64,000 bases of DNA, taken from Prosapia bicincta (lineage: Eukaryota; Arthropoda; Insecta; Hemiptera; Cercopidae). This document shows, one piece after another, positions 11,260 to 20,552 of the stretch. Where the stretch lies: positions 105,280,850 to 105,344,849 of the forward strand of contig JBAIZL010000001.1 of assembly GCA_036971475.1 (NCBI GenBank), read 5' to 3'. The notes under the pieces are model-generated. The model was not told the origin of the DNA. It saw only the letters and a list, made by a program, of their open reading frames with translations, and ran no database searches. Numbering within the stretch: position 1 is the stretch's first letter; the number at the start of each line of letters is the position of its first letter. The position numbers and the translations under genes are program-made.

Positions 11260-11808
11260 ATGATAAATAAAGTAATAAAATACACACAAGATAATAAACA
11301 AAAATTAAAAGAAGCATTAGATAACATTACAAAAATAGCAATAGAAAACGGATACAACAGACACCTTATAAAAAACATATACAATAAATTTACAAAAAAA
11401 CTTAACCTCAACACAACATTACAACCTGAACACAAAAATAATAATAAAAAAATCTACCTTAAATATAAATACACCAATAACAAAACAGAGAAAATAACAA
11501 ATATATACAACAAAGAATACTACACTCCAATATACAAACCAAACAACAAAATAATAAAATATCTTAATAACACAAACCACAAAACAAATACAGAAATACA
11601 TAAGCTATCAGGAATTTACAAAATCACATGTAATGACTGCAACGCATTTTACATAGGAAAAACAACCAGTTCATTTAAAATAATATTTGAAGAACATTAC
11701 AGAGCATTCAAAAATAAAAATACAAAAGCATCAAATGTTGCAGCACACCTAATATCACATAAACATGAAATAACAAATTACGAAAATAAGCTAACCATAC
11801 TTGAATAG
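11260..11808 (+). CDS. PLE-B GIY-YIG endonuclease fragment
   Basis: 182 codons. The C-terminal part carries the GIY-YIG hallmark: SGIYKITCNDCNAFYIGKT (about residues 117-135), including the paired cysteines (C-x2-C) that Penelope-type endonucleases place between GIY and YIG. A downstream His-rich AHLISHKHE block follows. In full elements this nuclease nicks the target for reverse transcription. The reverse transcriptase expected upstream is absent, so this is a 5'-truncated copy. The first 115 residues are a Lys/Asn-rich linker. The start codon is simply the first ATG in the frame. Confidence 0.8.
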   Translation: MINKVIKYTQDNKQKLKEALDNITKIAIENGYNRHLIKNIYNKFTKKLNLNTTLQPEHKNNNKKIYLKYKYTNNKTEKITNIYNKEYYTPIYKPNNKIIKYLNNTNHKTNTEIHKLSGIYKITCNDCNAFYIGKTTSSFKIIFEEHYRAFKNKNTKASNVAAHLISHKHEITNYENKLTILE

Positions 11809-12002
11809 TAACCCAATAGTACTAAACTCACTAGAAAAATACCACATTTATAAAAACATACACAACAATGTAATGAACCTACAGACAACATATGCAGGCG
11901 ATGTACTATTCAAAAACATTATACACGCTGCTCAATGAAGAAACATGTATGACGTCAACAACACCGAACATCGACACTAGAAAAATAGAGAAAAGTAATT
12001 CA

Positions 12003-12044
12003 GTGATTCGACAATGGTCAAGTGACCGAAAGGTGCCTCATCAC
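12003..12044 (+). ncRNA. Hammerhead-like ribozyme, family B (U3-A8 core)
   Basis: Stem I GTGAT (12003-12007) pairs with ATCAC (12040-12044). Core TCGACAA (12008-12014) stands where CUGANGA is expected: C3 is U and G8 is A, which can still pair, but U4 is C. One bulged T, then stem II GGTC/GACC with loop AAGT, GAA, and stem III AGGTGCCT (palindromic allowing a T.G). H17 is C12039. The layout is exactly that of PLE hammerheads; the core departs from consensus. Confidence 0.6.
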
Positions 12045-12463
12045 ACAAGGTAAAATCATTGCACTTAATGGTGGATAAAATTACTACAATAGTAATATAT
12101 TAACTTCATAAAGTCAGTGCAACGGAAAAACAATGGATAACGTAAAATATATATATATATATATATAACATTAGAACTCACTTTGGTTTATTTGTCTTAC
12201 CATAATCTACTAGCCTACATTATTGGTTTTGTTTGATATTTCTATATATATAAACCCCTTGAACAGAGTTGAATGGAAACATGCATCATTTTGTTTATCT
12301 ACTTCCTGGAAGAAATAATCAGTAATGTTGAGGGAAAGAAAGAAATGCTATTTTGTCTAACCAAATATTATATAGAAACTTCTGTTCTAAATAACATTAA
12401 ATTTATTGGTTGTCATATTGACTCCCCGAAATAAAAGAAATCAAGTTGATAGAATTAGTGTAA

Positions 12464-12889
12464 TCAAAAAAAATAATTTTGTCTTGAAACAAGTAGATGA
12501 TTTGGATGCATCAACACATACATTTTCTTGATGATATCATTCTTGAGAAGAAAGACTTCTTCAGTTGGTGGAAATGTGATGCTTCTTTCTTGCAAAAAAT
12601 CTAACAAACTCATATTGAAGGTCAGAGACTTTGCAAATGAATATTTTAAATATATATTTTTAGATTGTCCATATATTTTCACAATAGTGAAATCATTAGG
12701 TTTATAACAAGTGCCGATGTTTTTAATGTGGCTTAAAACTTCTGAGTATGCAGAAGCATATGCATGATTGGTGAACAGGTTTTTTAAAAAAAATTTCCTA
12801 TTGCTTATACAAGTATTATTAACTAATATGATAGGTGCTTCCTGATTTGAATCTACTGGTAAAACCAGATCTGTAACTGAAAAACCTTT
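12464..12889 (-). pseudogene. Unrecognised protein-like fragment
   Basis: A 141-residue open frame on the - strand, ending at 12464, continues readably upstream of a TGA (12890-12892) for about 25 residues. The translation has the composition of a real protein, unlike neighbouring AT-rich frames: it contains PIILVNNTCISNRKFFLKNL, then SLLDFLQERSITFPPTEE and a Met/His-rich end. I cannot assign a family. It could be an exon, a captured gene piece or an old transposase. Confidence 0.4.
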
Positions 12890-12892
12890 TCA

Positions 12893-13732
12893 AGGCTCTA
12901 CTACATTAACTCGTCTTTTATGTGGCTTAGTTGTTTCTGGATTCCTTAAAGCCAACATCAGCAACAGGAGGAGATTCTACTGTAGTTAGCATACCTCTTG
13001 ATAACTAGCTAGAGTCATCCGTTGATGTTAACATCTTTAGAACCTAAATGTAATCTAGAGGCACTACACTGCAACTTCTATACAGAAATGATTTTTTCCT
13101 ATTAGCAAACGTCACATAGTTTTCTTTAAAAAACTATGAAACTTGGTTTTTGGAGTGGTAGCTTTATTTCAGTCAGGGTCTAGTTTCTGGAATTGAAGAA
13201 TTATGTGACCTGACAGTTTCATCGGCCAAAAGGACGCTATATCTAGTGACTGTGTTGGGTGTGAAGAGTTGCCTGGTAAAATTATAAACATGGTTTTCTG
13301 CACATTTTTGGATGATACCGAATAACGTGGTTAGCCAAGTTGTTCTCAATCATATACTCTTTACCAATACAATGTCGACAAAATGGAGGAGTTGTGGTTT
13401 ACACATAATCGGAAAGGCAGTAGTTCAACCAACCACTCGTAGTCCTAGTGTAACTAGTTCTATGGCAGGGCTGGAGCTCTTGGTAGTGTTCAAAACTCTT
13501 AAGGATATTCCCATCCCTAACTAGTTACAATTTTTTTCTGCATAGATTGTCAAAAAAGTTGATTTTGTCATAATTTATTAAACGAAAAACAGTTTTCAAG
13601 TTCTGATTCTAGTCTAGTCTTTCAAAATAATCATAGATTGTTCTGGGGTGGAGGATGTTCGGATCTGTTTAAATATTGTGACATCCTTCTGATGCTAGAA
13701 CCTAAAACATATTAATCATTAATTTTGCTAAT
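12893..13732. other. No gene seen
   Basis: AT-rich DNA between the unrecognised fragment and PLE-A. A 70-codon + strand frame at 13312 has no domain signal. Confidence 0.35.
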
Positions 13733-14712
13733 TTGTTTTTACCAACCGATCCCTAAACTTCCTCAACCTAACCATAACAAAAAGCCCCACACAAAAACAC
13801 AGCTTCAACATTTACAGGAAACCCATAACGACTCGCACACTTATCTACAACACCTCAAACCACCCTATCCAACACAAACACGCTGCCTTCAGATCCATGC
13901 TCCATAGACTTAAAGAAGTCCCAATGACCACAGAGAACTAGACACAATTAATATTTAGCATACACAAATTGATACAACACCACAATAATAGACAAACTAT
14001 GGTACAAAATACAAAAAAACACAAAAATTAACACTACAGACAGGGAAAACAAATACTTCAAATTACCATTCATAAACAAAACAACAAACAAAATAGTCTG
14101 CAAATTTCAAGAAATAGGATACAAAATAGCATACAAAACTAATAATAAGTTACAATACAAAATACAACACAACAACAAAAAAGATAAACTACATGCACCA
14201 GGCATATACAAACAGAACTGCGACGAATGTAACAAATTCTACATTGGACAAACAGGTCGCAGCTTTAAACAAAAAGTCGAGAAACAAACAGAACATCAAC
14301 TCAACATTTTACAATCACATAAAAGAAACGGGACACAAATACACAGACATTTACCATAACCTAGAAATCCTACACATCAACAAAAAAGAACCACATCTCG
14401 ACACACTAGAAAAATATGAAATTTACACACACATAAAAACACAAAGTACAAACATATTAAACGAACAAACACGTTACAAATCACATATACTCTTTGATAC
14501 TATCAATAACCTACCTTTAAAACCGTCACCGCTTGACCCAACATCTCCAAGCAAAAGACACTGATGAAGATCGGCACATAGCGATCGAAAACGTTCTGTC
14601 TCAGTAAGTTTTAACAAATTTTCTAAATTTAAAGTCCGGATAGTCATAAACTAATGATTAAGTGATTAATAAGATTCACTGAACGTAATGGACTACAAAA
14701 TTCAAGAATTCA
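13733..14712 (+). pseudogene. PLE-A, 5'-truncated, broken RT end and GIY-YIG
   Basis: The fragment begins in the last reverse transcriptase blocks: FLNLTITK, then FNIYRKP, SNHPIQHKHAAF and a RxxHRL block, a conserved order in Penelope-like RTs. The connector is degenerate with stops. The nuclease hallmark APGIYK...CDECNKFYIGQTGRS is at about 14195-14260 in one frame. A frameshift near 14285 moves the remainder to the frame 14193-14564, whose end (EKYEIYTHIKT...ILNEQTRYKSHILFD) is typical of PLE C-termini. The stop TGA at 14562 lies inside the ribozyme core. The 3' end reaches CAAGAATT near 14711, as in copies at 41515 and 63855. Confidence 0.82.
14556..14601 (+). ncRNA. Hammerhead ribozyme, PLE family A
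   Basis: Complete consensus core. Stem I AGACA (14556-14560) pairs with TGTCT (14597-14601). CTGATGA is at 14561-14567, a bulged A at 14568, and stem II is GATCG (14569-14573) with CGATC (14582-14586) around an 8 nt loop. GAA is at 14587-14589, stem III is the self-complementary AACGTT (14590-14595), and C17 is at 14596, after which cleavage is predicted. A perfect 6 nt palindrome cannot close a hairpin, so activity as a dimer is expected, as proposed for PLE hammerheads. Confidence 0.78.
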
Positions 14713-15636
14713 AATCAATTGTTGACATCTAGATAAATGAATAACTTTTTTATGTTTTAGTTACAAATAAACACACTTTGATGATGGTCTAGTCTTTGTT
14801 TATGTGTGAGTTGTGTATTGAGATATTAACCTAAAATGAAGAATGATCTGATCATTGATATGAAAAATATTTATGATGTAGAAAGGTTATTTTAGTTTAG
14901 CTGTTGAAAGATATTTATTTAGAGAAGATTGCTTATGCTATGAGGATTTATTTATCTTACAAAGGGTTGTCAAATAGAAGAGATAATAACTTTAAAATGT
15001 ATTCTGCAAGTTCATAAATCAACACTTATAATTAAATATAAGGAACATTAGGACAACTGAAAGTAGCTTGACTATTTATGTATATTAATAGTTATGTATA
15101 TAACAGTTCTTTTTATAAAGTTACTTGTACACTTTTCTAAGTGTTGTCTGTGAATTGTTTTTAAAGTAAGATTTAATTTTTTCATAAATTTTTTTAAGAC
15201 GTGAATTGTAGCTTAGTTGATTTGTACTTTTGGGCAAGGTAATCAACTTTTCTCCTGTTTCAAGTCCATCTAAAATCTCATTTTAATAAACTAGAGATAA
15301 AGTTGTACAGAAACAAACACTACTTAAAGTGATTACTGGTATTGAACTGTTTTTAGGGCTCATTGGTGGGTAACCCCCTTAAATCAGTCAAATTACTAGT
15401 GGAAGGGGCAGATTAGTCAATGGCCAATTATAAGTGACCACAGTATAAAAAAATGTAAATAATAAATAAAATTATATGTTGGCAAAGATTTTCTTTGTCA
15501 GATTTCCATAATCACAGATTATCATACCTATATTATCCCTTCAAGCCATTTTAAATTGTATTGTACCTACAAGTTGACAATATATTTTATATACCTACAT
15601 TAGTTTTTACTTGATCATAGTAGAAAATAAATTGTC
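14713..15636. other. No gene seen
   Basis: AT-rich DNA between two PLEs; no frame, repeat or exon supported. Confidence 0.4.
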
Positions 15637-15729
15637 ATTTGTTGATTCCATCTTCGCGTGAGCTACTAGTAATCACTAAACATTTTTAAAAGTTTTAAAC
15701 TTGCCTATAGTAGCATTTACTTTGCTTGT

Positions 15730-15771
15730 TGAGGACAGCCGTTTCGGGAGATGTGTCCCCTTGTCAACTCA
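15730..15771 (-). ncRNA. Hammerhead-like ribozyme, family C (copy 1, U3-A8 core)
   Basis: Read on the - strand: stem I TGAG/CTCA; core TTGACAA where C3 is U and G8 is A (a possible U-A replacement of the C3-G8 pair) while U4, G5, A6 and A9 stay consensus; one bulged G; stem II GGGA/TCCC with loop CACATC; GAA; stem III ACGGCTGT (the full palindrome ACGGCCGT is in the copy at 20540); C17, then CTCA. This is the best preserved stem I of the three copies. Confidence 0.65.
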
Positions 15772-15883
15772 GACCATAACTGATCTAAAGGTTTACGTAG
15801 GTTAGGGTGGGGGTGGGATATTTTGGTGGTGTGGGTGTGTTAGGAGTTATGATGTCAAAACGTGCCTGTGAGTTGTAATGTAA

Positions 15884-17136
15884 TTATCTATTGAGTATGT
15901 GTGTAGGGTGTAGTTTGAAGTGCCCGTATTGTTCAGTTGTGTAGCGTTGGTTATTTTTGTGTTGTTTATGAAGAATTTGTAGGTTAGATCTTATGTCTAT
16001 GTAGTCATGTTTTGTGGAGTTTAGATGATCAGTGAAGTTTGATTGGTAGTTATTGTTTTTTAGTGCTTTTATATGTTCTTGGTAACGTGTGTAGACCTCC
16101 CTGTCTGGCCTATGTAAAAACTGGGGCATGAACTGCAAGTTAGCTTGTAAACTCCAGTGGTGTTGTAAATGTCATTGATTTTGTTGTTGGGTTTAAATTG
16201 TTTGTTGAGAGTGTTGTGTGTGGAGTAAGCTATTTTGTAGTTGTATTTTCGTAGTGTGTTGGTTAGATTGTGGGTTTTGGATGATCTGTATGGTATTGAT
16301 AAGTATTTTATGGGATTGTCATCTTGTGTGTTTGTATTTGGGTTATTATGTTTATTTTTTAGGCGGTTGTATAATTTGTCAATTATTGTTGGGTTGTATC
16401 CGTTCGTTTGTGCTATATATTTTATGGTGTTTAACTTCTGGTAGTGTTCATCTTTGTCTAATGGTGTTTTAAGCAGGCGATATATCATGGTGTTGTAAGC
16501 AGCTAGTTTATGTTGGTGTGGGTGGTTTGAGGAACTGTGTATGGTCGTATTAAAACTGGTGGGTTTTCGGTATATGTCGAATTTATGTGTTTGTTTGTTT
16601 GTTCGTTTAATTGTAAGGTCTAAGAAGTTGAGGGAGTTTTGTTGTTCTGTTTCGATGGTGTATGTTAGTTTTGGGTGTATGGAATTAAGGTGTTTTAGAA
16701 ATATGTGTGCTCTGCATGTGTTGCCTTTATACAATGTTATAATGTCGTTGACGTATCTGTACCAGTAAATTATGTTATCTGAGTATTTATTGTTGTGTAA
16801 AATGTGGTTTTGTTCAATATGGTATATGAATATTTCTGCTAAGATGCTAGTTATGGGGGAGCCCATAGGTAGTCCATCTTTCTGGTTGTAGAATGTGTTA
16901 TTGTAGGTGAAGTAATTTTGAGATGTGATTAATCTTGTGAGGTGGATGATTTCGTCAATGTGTATATGTGGTGTATTTGTGTCTATTAGAATGTTTTTGA
17001 GGATGTCGATGGTTTCTGGAATGGGGATGTTTGTATATAGATTTGATATATCAAAAGAGACTAAGGTGGAATTGTGTGGGATATTTACGTTTTTTATTTT
17101 GTCTATTAGATTTAGGCTATTTTTTATGCTACACAA
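15884..17136 (-). pseudogene. PLE-C reverse transcriptase and GIY-YIG, 5'-truncated
   Basis: The frame 17136-16069 (355 residues) starts inside the RT. LVSFDISNLYTNIP (Asp about residue 29) is the catalytic A block, and DGLPMGSPIT (about 87-96) is the PLE-specific B block. YRYVNDI (about 126-132) sits where YVDD is expected, so the first catalytic Asp is Asn (codon AAC). LNFLDLTIKR and FDIYRKPTSFN follow. The GIY-YIG nuclease begins TGVYKLTCSSCPSFYIGQTG near the end, then shifts frame to 16138-15884, which holds the nuclease remainder and the TTEQYGHFKLHPTHIL tail. It is inactive for two reasons: the YVND change and the frameshift. No N-terminal domain is present. Confidence 0.88.
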
Positions 17137-17455
17137 CTGAACAATACGAAATATACAGGCACTTCAAACTACACCCTACACACATACTCAATACACAATT
17201 ACATTATAACTCACACACACTTTTTGACATCATAACTCCTAATACACACAAAATACACCAACACCACCAAAATATCCCACCCCCACTCTAACCTACGTAA
17301 ACCTTGAGATCAGTTATGGTCTGAGTTGACAAAGGGACACATCTCCCGAAACGGCCATCTGCAACAAGCAAAGTAAGTGCTACTATAGGCAAGTTAAAAA
17401 TATTTAAAAGTGTTTAGTGATTACTAGTAGCTCACGCGAAGATGGAATCACCAAA
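17137..17455 (+). repeat. PLE-C pseudo-LTR of the + copy
   Basis: It contains the C-terminal codons (TTEQYEIYRHFKLHPTHIL), a TA-rich stop region, the family C ribozyme, then the shared 3' block ending in the ATGGAATCA start context. A unit's 3' end therefore lies directly upstream of the next unit's start, as in tandem PLEs. It matches 15637-15950 in reverse orientation. Confidence 0.8.
17322..17363 (+). ncRNA. Hammerhead-like ribozyme, family C (copy 2)
   Basis: Core TTGACAA at 17326-17332, bulged A, stem II GGGA (17334-17337)/TCCC (17344-17347), GAA 17348-17350, stem III ACGGCCAT, C17 at 17359. Stem I TGAG/TGCA is mismatched and stem III has lost perfect symmetry, so this copy is probably weaker than copy 1. 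Confidence 0.55.
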
Positions 17456-19190
17456 TGTTAGTATTGCAAGCCGAGCATCAACCATCCATCGATACCGTAA
17501 CATACATCTCAAGGTAACAAAACTCTACCTTCATATCTCTTTCAACATACAGTGCCTAAAATATAAAATCACACCCAATTACGCCAAAATACAAATTAAT
17601 AACAACCCAGCTGCCATAAAAACCACACCCCAAGCTCAAACACGCTACATCAAAAACACTATAAAACATTTATACAAACAAAAAACTATCTCAACAAAAT
17701 TGCTTATAACTTATACCAACAGCTTACAATGGAACAACACTACATCGAACTGCAAGAAGTAGTAAATTTCACCAATACACTAATTACAGACACAAAAAAT
17801 AAAATAAAATTAGTACATAACAAAAAAATACATAACCTCAAAAACGCACAACACCCAAAACAGGTTATTAACACAACACACGTTTTTCACCCCAGAACTA
17901 TAAACCTCACCAACACAACATTTTCAATTAATGAATTAAACCTATTAGACAAATGCTTAAAACATAACATCACACCTAAATACAGTCAACAAAATTTCAC
18001 CAAACCTTAATAGAGCTCGTGCGAAACGAGGCGAGCTCTGACCTTGAACGGGAAAGCAGTTATACAACTGGTTTTGGAGTGGTGGGGCGGCAGATCGTCA
18101 GTCCGCTACTCTCACGCGCCGGTTTCACATCGTAAATACGTGTCTAGCTAAACATCTAGTCTTACTTGTTTTGATTAGTTAGTGTTAAGTTTAATTTTTA
18201 GTGTAGTGTAGCCAAACAATAAGGTCGGTGGTAAAATTATACATAGCCAAGCAAGAGAAATAATTTTTAATTTGCACAATTTTATGAAAAGAGAAGCTGA
18301 AGAAGGACCAATATTGTTGAAACAAGTTCAACAACGTGTTTCGAATGCTGTGGGAGTGTCCAAAACAACTGTGAAACGAATTTTGAGTGAACATAGAACC
18401 GCGCCGGCAACAGGACCTCGCTTTTCAACGCCAAGGAAAACATGGAATAAAAAAAATAAAAAAACATCTTATGACGACTTCGACAAGACTTTATTTCATT
18501 TAAATTTATCAGCAGTACTTTTTGTTTTTACTGGTTTATAAACGGTATATTACACGTGCAGTATTTATGCGTGCAGTAGTTATTTATTTATAGGCAATAT
18601 TTAAACTCAGGGTAGTACATTGCCGCTTTGTCGGCATGCCGCGCCGGCGTTTCCCCTACGCCGGCGATCACTCCCACCAAACCCTACCTCCTCCCCTACT
18701 CAGGGCTCACCTCGTTCCGCACGACCTCTATTAGATCTTGAAAATACAATCCAACACAACACACCTGTAGAACAACAAGATGCAATCAGACACCAAATAA
18801 AACAAAAAATAACCCAACTTAAACCCCCCAAAACAAACACCCAAGAATTAAAAGTAGCCAAATCCATCAAAAACAAAATTTAACCATTAACAAAGCTGAC
18901 AAAGGCAATATAACGGTAATTATTAACAATAACGACCTCAACAAAAAAGTACACAGCGTCATCCAAAATAACAACATCATTACACTAAAAGAAGACCCAA
19001 CAACAAAATACAACTCAAATGAAAGAAGCAATTAACAAAACAAGACTTATAATCCCACACCACACCAAAAAGCACCTAAAACAAATAAAGCAAATAGCCC
19101 CTAAACTAAACGCTCTGCCCAAACTTCACAAAATAGACATCCCAATACGTCCACTAATCAACCACACAAGCCATCTTGGTTGAAATGCAG
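17442..19190 (+). pseudogene. PLE-C N-terminal and early RT region, interrupted
   Basis: The likely start is ATG 17442 (MESPNVSIAS). A frameshift near 17740 leads to 17729-18010, which contains FSINELNLLDKCLKHNITPK, the conserved PLE N-terminal block. After the Tc1-like insertion the frame resumes (LDLENTIQHNTP, 18731 on), shifts near 18880 to TINKADKGNITVI, and shifts again to APKLNALPKLHKIDIPIRPL (near 19130), the RT entry blocks. It ends where the foldback element begins. After that element only HTHTNINLAAYNTMIY and the C-terminal tail remain, so most of the RT has been deleted. It is non-functional. Confidence 0.8.
18013..18728 (+). mobile_element. Tc1/IS630-like element, internally deleted, in PLE-C
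   Basis: It is flanked by TA on both sides (18011-18012, 18729-18730), with PLE sequence resuming exactly afterwards. The ends are inverted repeats of about 30 bp: GAGCTCGTGCGAAACGAGG at left, reverse complement GAGGTCGTGCGGAACGAGG at right. Inside, 18272-18541 encodes the helix-turn-helix part of a transposase (KQVQQRVSNAVGVSKTTVKR, then TPRKTWNKKNKKTSYDDFDK), related to the relic at 118-1499. The DDE catalytic domain is missing, so the element is non-autonomous. Confidence 0.85.
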
Positions 19191-19713
19191 CACTCCGGCA
19201 CTATACGATATTTTGGGAAATTGTTCAAAACCACCAAATTGGACGATATCCACAAGAATTTTTTTTAAATTGAAGTAGGAAAGTTACTTTTTTTCAATTT
19301 AAAGTAGGGTAATAAATTCAGCGCGGATGTAGAAGTTGTGAAAAGTTGCGGAGTGATACTACGTCACAGTGCTGCGCATAAGGTTGTACGCATTGTCCGC
19401 GGTACGTCATGCAACCTTACGTGTGTAGATATTTGAGAAAAACTTCTCCAGTTAGGATAGATTTGGTTTTAAATTTATACAATACTGTATACCTATATTA
19501 AAATTTACCGAAAAAGTGTCGTCAGGTTAGGTTTGGTTTTAATTTTATACATTGAAATGCAGTTGTAACATCACGAAGCATTTGTATCACTCCGCGCCTA
19601 TTCACAACTTCTACATCCGCGCTGAATATTTTACGCTACTTTAAATTGAAAAAAAGTAACTTTCCGAGGTCAATTTTTAAAAAATTCTTGTGGATATCGT
19701 CCTATTTGGTGGT
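19191..19713. mobile_element. Foldback MITE, copy 1
   Basis: Long inverted repeats: the left arm starts near CGGCACTATACGATATTTTG and includes GGACGATATCCACAAGAA; the right arm holds TTCTTGTGGATATCGTCC in reverse. Arms also share TTCAATTTAAAGTAG and the ATGTAGAAGTTGTGAA block. There is no coding capacity. A fuller copy is at 40148-40707. The right tip here is shortened. Confidence 0.8.
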
Positions 19714-19891
19714 GTTAAACCACACCCACACCAACATAAACTAGCTGCTTACAACACCATGATATACAACACACGCACTTTTTGACATCATAAGTCCTAA
19801 TACACACAAAATACACCCACACCACCAAAATATCCCACCCCCACCCTAACCTACGTAAACCTTGAGATCAGTTATGGTCCGAGTTGACAAA

Positions 19892-20513
19892 AGTAGACTT
19901 TCTCGGGTGCAGAAACGCCATGCGCAACCTTCAACTGAGTTCCTAGGGAGGGGAGAGAATGTAAGGGTATGAGTCAGAGAATGAGCCACAATGTAATAAG
20001 AGAAACTGTATCAACAATATCAGTAGAAACCCGTGGCCTAGTGGTTAAGGTACAGGCATATTAATCGTAAGTTCCAGGTTCAAATCCCGAACTTCAATTT
20101 TAATTTTTTTCTTGAAACATTCTAGTTTTAATGAATCGTATTTGTTGTGATAGGTTAGGTTAGGTATTATAAAAAATTTATAAATGTCTTTTGAATAAAA
20201 ATGGCAAAGTTAAATTTAATTTTTACATAGTGAGTATTCTTCCTTTTATACATACATTAAAATTTACGTACGAAGTATCCAGTCAGGATAGATTTGGTAA
20301 TAATTTTATTCAACATTAATATCTACCTTTATTAAAGTATACGTACGAAGTATCCAGTCAGGATAGATTTAGTAATAATTTCAACATTAATATCTACCTT
20401 TATTCAAGATACCTACGAAGTGTACTACTTCCCCCTCTGCTGCAGTTAACCCTCAATCTGTGACGTCACGCGCATGCGCGTTGATGGCGTTATTGCACCG
20501 GAGAAGATCTAGT
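19892..20513. mobile_element. 622 bp TIR element with 9 bp target duplication and tRNA-like core
   Basis: Flanked by GTTGACAAA on both sides (19883-19891 and 20514-20522). Imperfect inverted ends: AGTAGACTTTCTCGGGTGCA versus ACTAGATCTTCTCCGGTGCA. It is non-coding. Inside, 20034-20087 has pol III promoter-like boxes: an A box TGGCCTAGTGGTTAAGG and a B box GGTTCAAATCC, as in tRNA-derived SINEs, but the anticodon and T stems do not pair well. Two to three tandem units with CAGTCAGGATAGATTT follow (20260-20420). The duplicated target is the ribozyme core of PLE-C. The 9 bp duplication fits MULE-like or Merlin-like elements better than hAT. Confidence 0.72.
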
Positions 20514-20552
20514 GTTGACAAAGGGACACATCTCCCGAAACGGCCGTCCACA
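20511..20552 (+). ncRNA. Hammerhead-like ribozyme, family C (copy 3, split by insertion)
   Basis: Core TTGACAA (20515-20521) is part of the target duplication. Then bulged A, stem II GGGA/TCCC, GAA and the perfect palindrome ACGGCCGT (20540-20547), C17 at 20548. Its original stem I 5' strand was left 620 bp upstream at about 19880, so the native ribozyme is broken. Confidence 0.55.

Larger units (their letters stand above)
11140..12166 (+). mobile_element. PLE-B copy, 3' part
   Basis: 5'-truncated Penelope-like element: linker and GIY-YIG endonuclease frame (11260-11808), non-coding 3' region with a hammerhead-like motif (12003-12044), and a shared terminal sequence CAGTGCAACGG. It is bounded by (TA)n on both sides (11093-11138 and 12149-12166). 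The second copy is at 60029-61220 on the - strand. Confidence 0.8.

Noticed and set aside
16218..17140. Several + strand frames of 67-86 codons rich in Cys/Val/Phe
   Set aside because: Antisense shadows of the PLE-C reverse transcriptase.
20030..20095. Functional tRNA gene
   Set aside because: A and B boxes are present but the anticodon stem and two T-stem pairs fail; SINE-like at best.
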